From Prochlorococcus sp. AG-418-I20 (GTDB lineage: Bacteria; Cyanobacteriota; Cyanobacteriia; PCC-6307; Cyanobiaceae): DNA of 64,000 bases. Shown one piece after another: positions 20,505-30,304 of the stretch (position 1 is the first letter of the stretch; every line of letters starts with the position of its first letter). The notes beneath the pieces are model-generated. The model was not told where the DNA came from. It saw nothing but the letters and a program-made list of their open reading frames with translations, and searched no databases. The stretch spans positions 86,001 to 150,000 of the forward strand of contig QCLZ01000003.1 of the NCBI GenBank assembly GCA_003214175.1. Reading direction: 5' to 3'. The translations under genes were made by a program, and so were the position numbers.

Positions 20505-22051
20505 TTTTGTGAAAGTTCTTTTATAGTTTCAAGATCTAAAAAATGAAAATCAAGGCCCATCTCTTTTTGGTTTTTAATTACATTTGGAATCTCGTCGTTG
20601 TGAATATTATTTAAAAATTCAACAATAAATTCTAAAGATAAATCCTGTACTAATATAGGATTCGCACCAATAAATGATTCATTTATTTTAAAGATATCCT
20701 TATCTTTTAAAAAATTATCATTAACTCTAATTGGAGAGAAATGACTTGCTCCTTCAATGATTAGAAACCTATTTAATGGATTATTTAAAGCAGAAAAAAC
20801 TCTGAATTGTTCATTCACAAGAGGTGTAATAAGGTCATATGTTCCACCTATGAGGAGAGTCGGTATCTCAATATCAGAACTCTTTTCTCTTGGCCAAATT
20901 AAACTGCCAAATGAATTAAAACCAATTATGGCACTCGCCTTCTTAGAGTTGTTTCTCTCTAGATATGGAATTTCTGTTAATTGACATTGAAGTAATTTTG
21001 ATAAATTCGTTACTGCAAAGTCGCTTAATGCAGAATCACATCTAATATCAAGTTGATCCGTAGGTTTATTACCTTCATATAAAAGTGCGATCAAAGAACC
21101 TAGTGAATGCCCCATTAAGATATAAGAATCATTAGCTAAATCAAATTCTCCATTTATATGAGCTTTTAATACTGCATCTAAGTCTTTAATTCTATATAAG
21201 AAAAAATCAATACTACCTGGGATTGCTTCCTTTCCTTCAATAACTTCTGCAAAGGCTTTAAGATTACTTCCTCTATGATCTATAAAAACGATTGGCCACC
21301 CTCTTCTAGCTAATTCGTTCCCTATCCATTTGAAATTATCTATTTCTCCTGCAAGACCAGGCATAAAAATTATTAGTTCTTTTTCAGGGTTTATTTTATT
21401 GCTTTTCCATAATTCAACTTCTAAAGGTTCTTCTCTATGAGGAGCATAAATTTTTTTATTTATTTTAAAAATATTTGATGTAAATTTATTCTCATTGTTT
21501 TTCAATATTTCCTCATTAGTTTTCTCTAGATTATTTAATTTCAATATCAGATCTTGTTGCATTTCTAGTTCATTCATCCAAGATGAAATTATTAAAATTA
21601 GATTGTCGACATCTAAGGTAATTTCTTCAACTGGCAAAGCTTTAATTATTTCTAGAATTGAAACCTCTTTTTTCTCCTCTAATAAAATTTCGATTGTATT
21701 AAAGATGAGAACACCATTGTTGTCATTAGTAACAATAATAGTTTTACTTAATTCAGTAAGGATTTCTCGTCCTACCCAACTTTTTAAAACTTGCCTATTT
21801 AATCCTTCTTCTTTGAAAATTGGAAATTCTAAAAATTTTGATACTTCAAAAACTTTTTCCAACCCATTTATTTTTAACCAATCTATTAATTCTGTTGAAT
21901 CATCTTTATATTTTTCTAATTTTGATAATTGTTTTATAGTAAGGGGGATTTCCATCTCTTCAAACTTAATATTTATCCTTTCAGCAGCTTTTGAAACATT
22001 ATTAAAAAATAAACCCAAAAAACTTATAAAAATTATAAAAATGTATTTCAC
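20501..22051 (-). CDS. Secreted alpha/beta hydrolase with N-terminal DUF1400 domain
   Basis: 516 aa. A signal peptide (about residues 1-22) is followed by a DUF1400-like helical domain (about 25-185), typical of cyanobacterial lipase-like proteins, and an alpha/beta hydrolase domain. The nucleophile elbow is MGHSLGS (Ser near residue 317), with the oxyanion region FMPGLAGE and the late His in GASHFSP (near 435). It probably acts on an ester or lipid substrate at the cell envelope; the substrate is unknown. Its start is 2 bp from the start of the divergent MFS gene. Confidence 0.82.
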   Translation of the reverse strand: MKYIFIIFISFLGLFFNNVSKAAERINIKFEEMEIPLTIKQLSKLEKYKDDSTELIDWLKINGLEKVFEVSKFLEFPIFKEEGLNRQVLKSWVGREILTELSKTIIVTNDNNGVLIFNTIEILLEEKKEVSILEIIKALPVEEITLDVDNLILIISSWMNELEMQQDLILKLNNLEKTNEEILKNNENKFTSNIFKINKKIYAPHREEPLEVELWKSNKINPEKELIIFMPGLAGEIDNFKWIGNELARRGWPIVFIDHRGSNLKAFAEVIEGKEAIPGSIDFFLYRIKDLDAVLKAHINGEFDLANDSYILMGHSLGSLIALLYEGNKPTDQLDIRCDSALSDFAVTNLSKLLQCQLTEIPYLERNNSKKASAIIGFNSFGSLIWPREKSSDIEIPTLLIGGTYDLITPLVNEQFRVFSALNNPLNRFLIIEGASHFSPIRVNDNFLKDKDIFKINESFIGANPILVQDLSLEFIVEFLNNIHNDEIPNVIKNQKEMGLDFHFLDLETIKELSQN

Positions 22052-22053
22052 TT

Positions 22054-23283
22054 GTGATTAGTCCAAATAGTTTTCAAATTACTAAAAATTGGTGGAACCA
22101 ATTCCCAATTCCTTTAAGGTTAATAACCAAGATAAGATTTTACGCTGCATTTGGAGCAGGAGGTGTCATTTATTTAACATCACTCAGTTTTAATAATATT
22201 GGATTATCACCAACTGATATTGGTTTGGGTTTTACCATATCAGCGATAATAGGTACCTTAACTAGATTATTAACTGGCAATTATCTAAATAAAACAGGGA
22301 TGATACAAATACCATTAATTGCCTCATCAACACTGAGTATTGTTGCAAGCTTATTCCTCATTCTTTCAAGAGATACTTTCTTTTACATAATTGGACAATC
22401 ATTTATTGGAGCTGCTGCAGGAATATATTGGCCTGCTGCTGAGTTTGGCGTGCCTTATTTTTGCTATCCAATCGACACCCGAAAAGCTTATGCTCTTGTT
22501 AGAAGTTCGGAGGCTTTAGGAATATCTTTAGGCGTATTATTAGGAGGGATTATGAATAATTATTTGTACGCCAAATCAATTTTCGTAAATGATATATTTT
22601 GTATGTTATTAATTACTTATTCAATTGTGAGTAATAATTTTTCTATAGAAAGAAGCTTGAAGAAATCACAAGAAAGTTTAGTAGATTCAATTAAACAGGG
22701 ACAATTGGAATGGAATAGAAATTCGTCAATAATAATCTTATCAATTTTATTAATAACTACTTCGTTAGCTTTGATTCAAGTCATATTACCTTTGGACCTT
22801 GTTAAGGGTGGAGTACTTCGGAATGAATTAAATGAAGGAATTACTATTCTTTTTATTTCTATTAACTTAATTTTGCTTTTATTTTTACAATGGCCTGTGG
22901 GGTCTTGGATATCGAAGAAAGATAGATTATTTGGATTGAAATTTAGTTTAATAAATTTCTCTTTTGCTTCTCTTTTATTATTTATTTCTAGTTATTTAAA
23001 TGCCCCGGCCATGTTTTTGATTTTTCTTTCAATGATATTAGTTAGTTTAGGTTCTGCTTCATTTCTTCCAACGTCAACAGATGTTGTTTTTAGAATAGCT
23101 CCATCAAATAAAAAAGGGTTTGCACTAGCACTGTTATCACAATGCTTTGCTATGGGTTATTTTCTGTCATTTATTGCAGGGCGCTTATTGGATGTTTCTG
23201 GTGAAGCTTCAATAATATGGTTATTAATTTCATGCGCTTGCTTTATAGTTTTTGCAATTCTATTTAAGAAAAAATTTAATTAA
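22054..23283 (+). CDS. Major facilitator superfamily transporter
   Basis: 409 aa with about 12 membrane helices in two groups of six, split by a charged cytoplasmic loop near residues 205-225. Small residues and Gly-rich turns in helices 1-5 fit the MFS fold. The start is TTG or a nearby codon only 2 bp from the divergent hydrolase. The substrate cannot be predicted from visible motifs. It ends 11 bp from a convergent small membrane-protein gene. Confidence 0.85.
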   Translation: MISPNSFQITKNWWNQFPIPLRLITKIRFYAAFGAGGVIYLTSLSFNNIGLSPTDIGLGFTISAIIGTLTRLLTGNYLNKTGMIQIPLIASSTLSIVASLFLILSRDTFFYIIGQSFIGAAAGIYWPAAEFGVPYFCYPIDTRKAYALVRSSEALGISLGVLLGGIMNNYLYAKSIFVNDIFCMLLITYSIVSNNFSIERSLKKSQESLVDSIKQGQLEWNRNSSIIILSILLITTSLALIQVILPLDLVKGGVLRNELNEGITILFISINLILLLFLQWPVGSWISKKDRLFGLKFSLINFSFASLLLFISSYLNAPAMFLIFLSMILVSLGSASFLPTSTDVVFRIAPSNKKGFALALLSQCFAMGYFLSFIAGRLLDVSGEASIIWLLISCACFIVFAILFKKKFN

Positions 23284-23294
23284 TCTTTAAATAT

Positions 23295-23663
23295 TTAGTC
23301 GTTCTCTAATTCAATAATTCTTCTCTCTCTTAAAAATAGGAAAAAAGGGGCAGAAAATGCAAATGCTATTAGGAAAGTTCCAAAATAAACAACCCACATG
23401 TTTTTCATATTTAATTTTTTTGATTCATTTACTATCCATATAAAAATAGCGCTAGCGCCAATTAATAAGTCTCTAGAAATTGACTGAGCCGCAGGGTTTG
23501 CATTCGCTAAGGCGATAAAGTTATTGATATCAAAACTATTCCCATACTCCCTGGCAAATTCGAAATTTGCCAACATTGGAAGTAAAGCACCTAAAATAGA
23601 AAGAAAAAGATAAAGATAGGATAGGATCTTTTTATTATCTTTTAAAATGTTAAATGAATCCAC
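23295..23663 (-). CDS. DUF2834-like small membrane protein
   Basis: 122 aa with three probable helices (residues 15-33, 62-78, 88-108). The segment around residues 40-55 (INNFIALANANPAAQSISRDL) resembles the loop typical of DUF2834 proteins, a family of unknown function. It is divergent from the sugar kinase gene and convergent with the MFS gene. Confidence 0.7.
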   Translation of the reverse strand: MDSFNILKDNKKILSYLYLFLSILGALLPMLANFEFAREYGNSFDINNFIALANANPAAQSISRDLLIGASAIFIWIVNESKKLNMKNMWVVYFGTFLIAFAFSAPFFLFLRERRIIELEND

Positions 23664-23704
23664 TTGTCAAAAATATTTCTCTTAATAATAGTATTTAAAA
23701 TCAT

Positions 23705-24574
23705 ATGGCTGTTGAAATGAATAATGAAATTGAGAACTATAAATTTAAAAAAGGTAATTTAAATTTTGCAGTAGTTGGTCATGTTGAGTGGATAAATTTT
23801 TTAAATGTTGATCAATTGCCTAAACCAGGAGTAATTTCACATTCTAAAAATTCCCTTGAATATCCTGCAGGTGGAGGTTCTATTATCGCTAAAACACTTT
23901 CTGATTTAACTTACAACCAAATTCATTTTTTTACTGCATTAGGAAAAGATTTTTATGGAGAAGAATGCTTCAAAATACTTTCAAATATGGGTATAAAGTT
24001 GCATGTGACATGGCGTGATAAACCAACTCGAAGAGGTTTTAGTTTGATTGACTCTCAAGGAGAAAGAGCAATTACAGTTATTGGAGAAAGGTTAGCCCCA
24101 AAATATAAAGACAACCTAGAATGGAATATCTTAAAAAATATGGATGGAGTTTTCATTACTGCATCTGATTCAGAGATTTTTAAAATGGCAAGATCAGCTT
24201 CTACACTTTGTACAACTCCTAGGGTGGGATTAAATACGATAAATAAATCAAATGTGATTTTGGATGGATTAATAGGCAGCAATCTTGATCCTGGTGAAAT
24301 TTTTTCTTTCTCTCAGTTATCCGTAAAGCCTAAATACACTTTTAAAACTGAGGGAGAGAAAGGGGGCATAATATACCCAGGCGGAAGGTACAAGGCTCTT
24401 AAAAATAAAAAACGTAAGATTGATTCTTATGGATGTGGCGACTCTTTTGCCGCGGGTATTCTTTATGGATTTGCTTCTAAATGGAATATAGATAAAAGCT
24501 TAAATCTTGCTAAAGTATTAGGTAGAGATTCTAGTGAATTCTTTGGACCGTATGCAAAAAATGATAAAGATTAA
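23705..24574 (+). CDS. PfkB-family carbohydrate/nucleoside kinase
   Basis: 289 aa ribokinase-fold enzyme. The substrate-side motif YPAGGGS (near residue 55) and the C-terminal PfkB signature YGCGDSFAAGILYG (near residues 241-254), with the catalytic Asp in GCGDSF and the following anion hole, are intact. It phosphorylates a sugar or nucleoside with ATP; specificity is not predictable. Three small genes of unknown function follow, the first after 7 bp on the same strand. Confidence 0.88.
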   Translation: MAVEMNNEIENYKFKKGNLNFAVVGHVEWINFLNVDQLPKPGVISHSKNSLEYPAGGGSIIAKTLSDLTYNQIHFFTALGKDFYGEECFKILSNMGIKLHVTWRDKPTRRGFSLIDSQGERAITVIGERLAPKYKDNLEWNILKNMDGVFITASDSEIFKMARSASTLCTTPRVGLNTINKSNVILDGLIGSNLDPGEIFSFSQLSVKPKYTFKTEGEKGGIIYPGGRYKALKNKKRKIDSYGCGDSFAAGILYGFASKWNIDKSLNLAKVLGRDSSEFFGPYAKNDKD

Positions 24575-24581
24575 ATGATTT

Positions 24582-24782
24582 ATGATTTTTATGGGTAATT
24601 TAGAAAATAAAAACAAAAATATTCTTGTAGATAACCTTATAGTTCTCTTTTTATTTACTACATTTTTGGTTTTTAAATCCTTAAAAACATTATCTAGAGT
24701 TTTTACTTATGGATTTTTTAAGAAGGAAGTATTAACTACTAAAAGTAACTTAGGCGTAGATATCTCAATAAAAATCAAGTAG
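24582..24782 (+). CDS. Small membrane protein, unknown function
   Basis: 66 aa (63 aa from the ATG at 24591). One hydrophobic helix (about residues 19-36) sits between Asn/Lys-rich ends. It lies 7 bp after the PfkB kinase and 3 bp before the next gene, so it is probably part of the same transcript. Family not recognised. Confidence 0.55.
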   Translation: MIFMGNLENKNKNILVDNLIVLFLFTTFLVFKSLKTLSRVFTYGFFKKEVLTTKSNLGVDISIKIK

Positions 24783-24785
24783 GTA

Positions 24786-25139
24786 ATGAACTTATTTTTA
24801 ACTTTTTTTATTTTAGGAATAATCCTTTTGTTTTATAAAATTATTAATCCTAATAAATCGAAAAACAAAAATTTAAATAAATTTAAAAATAAGCTACAGA
24901 GTACTCAATCAAAGATAGAAAGAATTTTTTTAAGAGAGGAAGAAAAAACTTATTCAAATCCCCAAATTGATATAAATATTGGAATTGACGAGAGCGAAAT
25001 TAATATAAGTAGAAAATCTAATATACACAGAGCAAGATTATCAAAATTTAAGAAATCTAAGTTAAATGGTGAAATGATATTTCAAGATGATGAACAAAGA
25101 ATTTATAAAATTAGTAACGGTAAAAAAGTTTACTTATGA
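24786..25139 (+). CDS. Signal-anchored basic protein, unknown function
   Basis: 117 aa. An N-terminal membrane anchor (residues 2-19) is followed by a Lys/Asn-rich linker (NPNKSKNKNLNK) and a soluble tail with many Arg, Lys and Glu residues. It is the last gene of the kinase-led cluster, 11 bp from the convergent pentapeptide-repeat gene. Family not recognised. Confidence 0.6.
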   Translation: MNLFLTFFILGIILLFYKIINPNKSKNKNLNKFKNKLQSTQSKIERIFLREEEKTYSNPQIDINIGIDESEINISRKSNIHRARLSKFKKSKLNGEMIFQDDEQRIYKISNGKKVYL

Positions 25140-25149
25140 TTTTAATTTT

Positions 25150-25668
25150 TTAGCTACACTCAAGGCTTTCTCTCGTTGAAACACCTGTTGTGGGATTAAT
25201 TCCATCAGCAATTTCACACAGATTTCTTTGGTCTTCACTGTCAAGTATGGCATAAGAAAAATCTGCTCCTTCTATTTGAGCTCCTGCAAAACTGCTGCCT
25301 GATGCGATCATATTTATTAAAACAGCATTTCTAAGATCTGTTTTTTGGAAATTAACTCGATCAGAAAGAGTATCGGTCAGATCGATTCCATTTAAATTAG
25401 AACCTTTTAAATCAGATAGGGTTAAAGTTGTCCCATGTAAATCAACATCACTAAAATCTGCGTCTCTAGCAACTGCTCCAGCTATAGAAGACAAATGAAG
25501 ATCTTCTCCATGGAAATCAAATCCTGTAATATTAGATCTTACATAACTTGGAATTTCATCTCCTTCTCCCTTAACAGCAACATTAGCACCAGCATAAACT
25601 GGAGAGGATAAAACCAAGAAAGAAAAAGTTATGCATAAAAAATATCTTAAAAAACTAGAAAATTTCAT
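25150..25668 (-). CDS. Exported pentapeptide-repeat protein
   Basis: 172 aa. A signal peptide ends near AGA (about residues 24-27). About ten A(D/N)LxX-type pentapeptide units follow ([25 protein letters not shown] and on to about residue 145), which predict a right-handed quadrilateral beta-helix. Two Cys residues lie near the C-terminus. The signal points to the thylakoid lumen or periplasm, as for related lumenal cyanobacterial pentapeptide proteins; the role is unknown. Confidence 0.85.
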   Translation of the reverse strand: MKFSSFLRYFLCITFSFLVLSSPVYAGANVAVKGEGDEIPSYVRSNITGFDFHGEDLHLSSIAGAVARDADFSDVDLHGTTLTLSDLKGSNLNGIDLTDTLSDRVNFQKTDLRNAVLINMIASGSSFAGAQIEGADFSYAILDSEDQRNLCEIADGINPTTGVSTRESLECS

Positions 25669-25751
25669 ATTAAAAAATTTGAATAATTTTATTTTATAAC
25701 AATTAGATAATTTTTAAAATTGATGTATAAATTTGGAACTCCTTTTTAAAA

Positions 25752-26273
25752 TTATTTAACACTATAAATTTTAAATCTAGGCTCTAAATTAGTTATACAA
25801 TCTAGGAGTTTTTTGTTATCTTTGCTGTTCGTAACTTTGAATTCAGATTCAACTGTACCTTCTTTATCCCTAATGGCTTGATTTAATACTATGGAACCAT
25901 TTTCATCAGATACTGATCTATGAAAAGTTCCTCTAGGTATTCTTAAAATATATCCGCAAGATTCTAATCTAACTTTATAAAAAGGATAATCCCAGCCAAA
26001 ATTGACAAGAAAAAAAGTTCTTCCCCCAGAGATAGCCAGTAGATTATCTTCTTGATTGTGATGTATATAAAATTGCCAATTATTAAATTCTTCATCATTT
26101 GGTGGACTCACTGCAGGTCCACTGTGAATAACTAGATCCCTATAATTTGACTCATTAATACTAATATCAAAAAATCTAACATCTTTTGTATCGCGAAATT
26201 TTTCATAACTTATTAAATCAAACATTTTAGACTTGTTTGATTTGATAACTGGAATTTCTAAACTAGAGTTCAA
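25752..26273 (-). CDS. Cupin-like protein, unknown function
   Basis: 173 aa, soluble. The middle (YIHHNQEDNLLAISGGRTFFLVN, about residues 68-90) and the PRGTFHRSVSD segment (about 113-123) look like the two halves of a cupin barrel with His ligands, of the kind seen in sugar epimerase-like or signalling cupins. No family could be assigned with confidence. It stands alone, with a ~125-bp gap upstream. Confidence 0.6.
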   Translation of the reverse strand: MNSSLEIPVIKSNKSKMFDLISYEKFRDTKDVRFFDISINESNYRDLVIHSGPAVSPPNDEEFNNWQFYIHHNQEDNLLAISGGRTFFLVNFGWDYPFYKVRLESCGYILRIPRGTFHRSVSDENGSIVLNQAIRDKEGTVESEFKVTNSKDNKKLLDCITNLEPRFKIYSVK

Positions 26274-26398
26274 TTTTCTTTAAAGATTAAACAAATGAAA
26301 ACAGATATATATATCTTTGAACGTATCAATTAACACTAAAAAAGAAACATATTTTTATTTATTTATTTTTTTTTAAAAAAAGACTAAAAATTTAACTT

Positions 26399-27256
26399 TT
26401 ATTTAATTTCAAGAGGTTTGATTTCCCAGGATAAAGTATTTTCTAAATTATTTTTTCCTATAAAGTTTCCAGTAATTACAGAGGTTAAATTAGATTTGGA
26501 AGAAGATACTAATGTTAAATATCTTTCGTCTATTAATCCTTTTCCGCTTGGATCAAAACCTCTCCAACCAGCACCTGGAATATATAACTCAGCCCAAGCA
26601 TGTAAATCTAACTCAAAGGGTAATGGGTCTTCAAAATGATAACCACTAACAAATCTACTTGGGATACCAATAGACCTGCAAGCTTCAACCATTAGCATTG
26701 CTAAATCTCTACATGAACCTATACGCTCTCTAAGTGTTCTGCTAGCAGGCCATGCTGGCCCTGTATGTCTTTTGGTATATTTAACGCGATCTTGGATAAT
26801 TTCTATTAGTTGATAGGCAAATGATAATGCATTATTAATGCTTCCCGCTAAAGCTTCTTGGGCAAGTTCTACGGCAGAGGGATCATGTTGTCCATTCGGC
26901 ATCCACCCCTCTAATGCTCCCTGTAAATCTCTGTTAATAATGCTTTTACAAAATGGTAATGTTAAATCTCTATTTTTAACCCCATCAACAATGTTTGGAT
27001 GTTTAATAGTTTCAACTTCGCTAATTGATTCAATAATTAAATTATCTGTTAATCCATTGAATCTTATTCTGTTAATCTCTTCTCCGCTGGCAGCGAGTAA
27101 TGGATAAATAATTTCTGGTTCAGGTGTTATTTTTAATTCAAAATTCTTTAGCTTTTGGAATCCGTTAGACCTTGGCTTTATACATAATCTATGCTCGCCT
27201 AATTGAACAGGGTCTTCGTATTTGTATTCAATTTTGTGAATATATTTAATTTTCAT
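26399..27256 (-). CDS. Transglutaminase-like cysteine protease-fold protein
   Basis: 285 aa. The N-terminal beta-sandwich (Bact_transglu_N type, about residues 1-95) is followed by a transglutaminase core with Cys in GSCRDLA (near residue 182), His in DLHAWAELY (near 218) and Asp in GFDPSGK (near 237). These form the papain-like triad. It is the third gene of a conserved cassette with alpha-E and circularly permuted ATP-grasp proteins. Such cassettes are thought to build and cleave peptide-like modifications, but the substrate is unknown. Confidence 0.9.
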   Translation of the reverse strand: MKIKYIHKIEYKYEDPVQLGEHRLCIKPRSNGFQKLKNFELKITPEPEIIYPLLAASGEEINRIRFNGLTDNLIIESISEVETIKHPNIVDGVKNRDLTLPFCKSIINRDLQGALEGWMPNGQHDPSAVELAQEALAGSINNALSFAYQLIEIIQDRVKYTKRHTGPAWPASRTLRERIGSCRDLAMLMVEACRSIGIPSRFVSGYHFEDPLPFELDLHAWAELYIPGAGWRGFDPSGKGLIDERYLTLVSSSKSNLTSVITGNFIGKNNLENTLSWEIKPLEIK

Positions 27257-27267
27257 TAAAAACCTTT

Positions 27268-28209
27268 TTAATTAATAAAATATTTTTCTTGAATGAGATC
27301 ATTTAATTTATTCAGATCCATTTGCAATGAATCGATTGCTTCATGTAAACCATGATTTATTATATCTTCAATTCTGATATAACTCCACTTTGCTTGAAGC
27401 AAACCTCTCATGCATTCTAATTCTGAAGGATTTTCAAGAGATGGAGAGCTATCAATTGTTTTGAGTGTATTACTTATCCCATCAAGACAGAATCTTACTG
27501 ATCTCGGAAAAATTGGATCAAGTAAAAGAAATCTTGCAACTGAATTAGGCTTTATAGAATTTTGCACTGCTTTCCTAAACATTTGATAAGCTCCTGCTGA
27601 ACGTAGAAGTGCAATCCATTGCAGCTCATCAAGAACTCCTCCAAGTTCATCTAAGCTAGGTAAGAGTAAATAATATTTAACATCTAAAATTCTTGATGTT
27701 TTGTCAGCTCTTTCTATTAATCTCCCAAGAATGCTGAATCTCCAAGCAAGATCTTTGCTTAGAGTCGCATCTGTAATCCCATAAAAAAGCTGACATTCCC
27801 TCCTTATTTCGCTTAATTGTTCTTGTCTTGGTTTATTCCATATTGCCTCTCCTTCTTGCATATTCCAATATAAAATATTAATCTGTTCCCACATTTCTGT
27901 GGTCATGACATCTCTGATTTGTCGCGCATTTTCTCTCGCCATTTGAATGCAAGAAATTATACTGTTTGGGTTTAAACGATCTCTTATTAAAAAATTAATA
28001 ACGTCATCAGGTTTTTTCTCTGGGAATCTTTTATCAAAAGATTCTCTGTCACTTGAAGCATCAATTAACGGGAGCCAAGGTTCTGCACTTCCTGGCGGAC
28101 AATCTAACGACATTGCTTCACTTACTTCCACGAAACGAGATATGTTTTCCGCACGTTCTAAATAGCGATTAATCCAATAAAGAGATTCTGCTACACGACT
28201 TAAAAGCAT
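27268..28209 (-). CDS. Alpha-E domain protein (DUF403)
   Basis: 313 aa, almost wholly helical. The N-terminal signature LLSRVAESLYWINRYLERAEN (residues 2-22, written here in part) is diagnostic of the alpha-E family. Conserved Arg and Glu residues through the bundle are typical. It lies between the ATP-grasp gene, 1 bp upstream, and the transglutaminase gene, 11 bp downstream, as is usual for this cassette. Its biochemical activity is not established. Confidence 0.9.
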   Translation of the reverse strand: MLLSRVAESLYWINRYLERAENISRFVEVSEAMSLDCPPGSAEPWLPLIDASSDRESFDKRFPEKKPDDVINFLIRDRLNPNSIISCIQMARENARQIRDVMTTEMWEQINILYWNMQEGEAIWNKPRQEQLSEIRRECQLFYGITDATLSKDLAWRFSILGRLIERADKTSRILDVKYYLLLPSLDELGGVLDELQWIALLRSAGAYQMFRKAVQNSIKPNSVARFLLLDPIFPRSVRFCLDGISNTLKTIDSSPSLENPSELECMRGLLQAKWSYIRIEDIINHGLHEAIDSLQMDLNKLNDLIQEKYFIN

Positions 28210-28210
28210 A

Positions 28211-29644
28211 CTATTTACCTACAACCCATGTATCTTTGCATCCTCCACCTTGAGAAGAATTAACGACTAATGATCCTTTCTTTAATGCTACCCTCGTAAG
28301 CCCACCAGGGCTAACCCATGAATTTTTTCCTCTCAAGATATATGGTCTTAAATCTACATGACATGGATATAGTTCACCATCACATAACGATGGCACAGTA
28401 GATAATTCTAATGTTGGTTGTGCTATGAAATTTCTAGGATTTCTTTTAATTTTATAAGCAAATTCTTCTATTTCACTTGTTGTTGAGTGAGGTCCAATTA
28501 ACATTCCATAACCCCCAGCTTCTGATACAGACTTAACAACAAGTTTTGATAAATTCTCTAGAACATAATCTCGATCTTTTTGGTAATGACAAATATATGT
28601 TTCTACATTTTTAATAATAATTTCTTCATTAAGATAATATTTAATCATTTTTGGAACAAATGAATAAATCATTTTGTCATCTGCTATTCCAGTCCCAGGA
28701 GCATTCGCTAAAGCAACATGACCTGCCTTGAAAACATCTAATAATCCTCTAACACCAAGGCAGGAATCTTTTCTGAAATTAAGAGGATCTAAGAAATCAT
28801 CATCAATTCGTCTGTAAATTACATCTACTCTTTTTAATCCAGAGGTGGTTTTTAAATATACATAATTATCATTACAAACTAGGTCATGACCCTGAACTAG
28901 TTGGATTCCCATTTCTTGAGCTAAATAACTATGTTCAAAATAAGCACTATTAAAAATTCCTGGAGTTAGTAGAACTATCTTGGGAGTATCTGTCCAAACT
29001 GCAAGATCTTGAAGTGTTTTTAAAAGATATGATGGATATTCATCGATCGGTTTTACTATTCTGCCAGAGAAAAGATTAGGAAAAATATTCTTCATAACTA
29101 ATCTATTTTCTAAAAAATAAGCAACCCCAGAAGGGCATCTTAAATTATCTTCTAAAACATGCCAATCTCCATTTCTGTCTCTTATTAAATCAAGTCCTGA
29201 TATTTGACACCATTTATTTAATGGAGGTTTGAAACCTATCATCTGAGGTCTCCAACCTTCTGAGGTCTCTATTAATTCTCTCGGAATTATTCCATCATTA
29301 ATTATTTTTTGGGAATTATAAATATCATTAAGGAATAAATCTATTGCCTCAAGCCTTTGTTTCAGTCCTTTTTCTAGTGTTATCCAATCATCTTTACTAA
29401 TTATTCTTGGCAGTGGATCAAAGGGTAATATTCTCTCGGTCCCCTTTAAACCAGTATCGTTTAATCTAAAAGTTGCCCCATGTCTTAGTAATAATTTTTT
29501 TGCTGCAGAATGATTCCTGTTTAATTCTTCAAGCCCCATATTATCTAAAGATGAAAGTAGAGGAATCAAAATTTCTCTGGCAGAGTTCAAATTATCTTTA
29601 AAGTATTCATCAAAATTATTTTTAGGACGGTAACCTGAAAACAT
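28211..29644 (-). CDS. Circularly permuted ATP-grasp type 2 protein
   Basis: 477 aa. The N-terminal segment (DUF404-like, about residues 1-150) and the ATP-binding half (DUF407-like) form a permuted ATP-grasp ligase. Visible landmarks are LEDNLRCPSGVAY (near residue 164), VVKSVSEAGGYGM (near 368) and PCHVDLRPY (near 428). These proteins are predicted to form amide bonds on peptides or amines. It is the first gene of a three-gene operon with alpha-E and transglutaminase genes, with 1- and 11-bp spacings. Confidence 0.9.
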   Translation of the reverse strand: MFSGYRPKNNFDEYFKDNLNSAREILIPLLSSLDNMGLEELNRNHSAAKKLLLRHGATFRLNDTGLKGTERILPFDPLPRIISKDDWITLEKGLKQRLEAIDLFLNDIYNSQKIINDGIIPRELIETSEGWRPQMIGFKPPLNKWCQISGLDLIRDRNGDWHVLEDNLRCPSGVAYFLENRLVMKNIFPNLFSGRIVKPIDEYPSYLLKTLQDLAVWTDTPKIVLLTPGIFNSAYFEHSYLAQEMGIQLVQGHDLVCNDNYVYLKTTSGLKRVDVIYRRIDDDFLDPLNFRKDSCLGVRGLLDVFKAGHVALANAPGTGIADDKMIYSFVPKMIKYYLNEEIIIKNVETYICHYQKDRDYVLENLSKLVVKSVSEAGGYGMLIGPHSTTSEIEEFAYKIKRNPRNFIAQPTLELSTVPSLCDGELYPCHVDLRPYILRGKNSWVSPGGLTRVALKKGSLVVNSSQGGGCKDTWVVGK

Positions 29645-29781
29645 ATATTTTTTAGTTTAGTAATTTTTACTTGAGCTTCAGATCTTTATTAGTATTTATG
29701 GCTACCAAAAAGAATATCTCTTAACTAGATCTATTTCATTATTTTGATCATTGAAGTATATTTCTTAAAAATCTAAAAGGT

Positions 29782-30018
29782 ATGAATTCTAGTAATTGGC
29801 AATTTGTTTTTTTTAGATATTTTGCAAGCTTTCTCTTTATCCTCTCTCACAGTTTGTTGGTTCTTGATCATCTACCCGTAGGAGCGGCATTGCACGGACT
29901 TGGTGAGGTTTTTATCGCGCCTTGGGCTTTTAGGGAAAGAGCGTGGGATCTTGTAGTTATTGCTGTTTTATTTTTCTTCTTCGATATCTGGGGACTTATA
30001 AATACTCCATGGAATTAG
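29782..30018 (+). CDS. Small membrane protein, unknown function
   Basis: 78 aa with two likely helices (about residues 8-28 and 56-74) flanking a Gly/Ala-rich loop with LPVGAALHGLGE. Strong start (ATG) and distinctive aromatic composition. It is divergent from the ATP-grasp operon across 137 bp. Family not recognised. Confidence 0.6.
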   Translation: MNSSNWQFVFFRYFASFLFILSHSLLVLDHLPVGAALHGLGEVFIAPWAFRERAWDLVVIAVLFFFFDIWGLINTPWN

Positions 30019-30030
30019 ATAATAATATTT

Positions 30031-30279
30031 ATGAATTCTGAGAAAATGATATTAAAAATAAAGTCAAATTTTTATCAGATTTTTAAATTAATTTTTCTTT
30101 TAATCTTAATAAGAAACTGTAATTTATACGCACATAATTTATTTAATGGAGTTTATAAAGGACATATTAGGCAAGATGTTAAACCTGCTAATGATAAAAA
30201 AAATTTTAAAAATGTTAAGAATCAAATTAATGATGAGATCAAAAATTCATGTTTAAATAAATTCCTCTGCAGAGGTTGA
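30031..30279 (+). CDS. Small secreted or anchored protein, unknown function
   Basis: 82 aa. A basic N-terminus and one hydrophobic segment (residues 14-32) resemble a signal peptide or anchor. The remainder is Lys/Asn-rich with two Cys near the end. It begins 12 bp after the preceding small gene. Family not recognised. Confidence 0.45.
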   Translation: MNSEKMILKIKSNFYQIFKLIFLLILIRNCNLYAHNLFNGVYKGHIRQDVKPANDKKNFKNVKNQINDEIKNSCLNKFLCRG

Positions 30280-30304
30280 TCTTTTAAAATCTTTTAAAAA
30301 TATT

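Noticed and set aside
26296-26312. ATATATAT palindrome in the gap ahead of the cupin-like gene
   Set aside because: An AT-dinucleotide run is expected by chance at this base composition.
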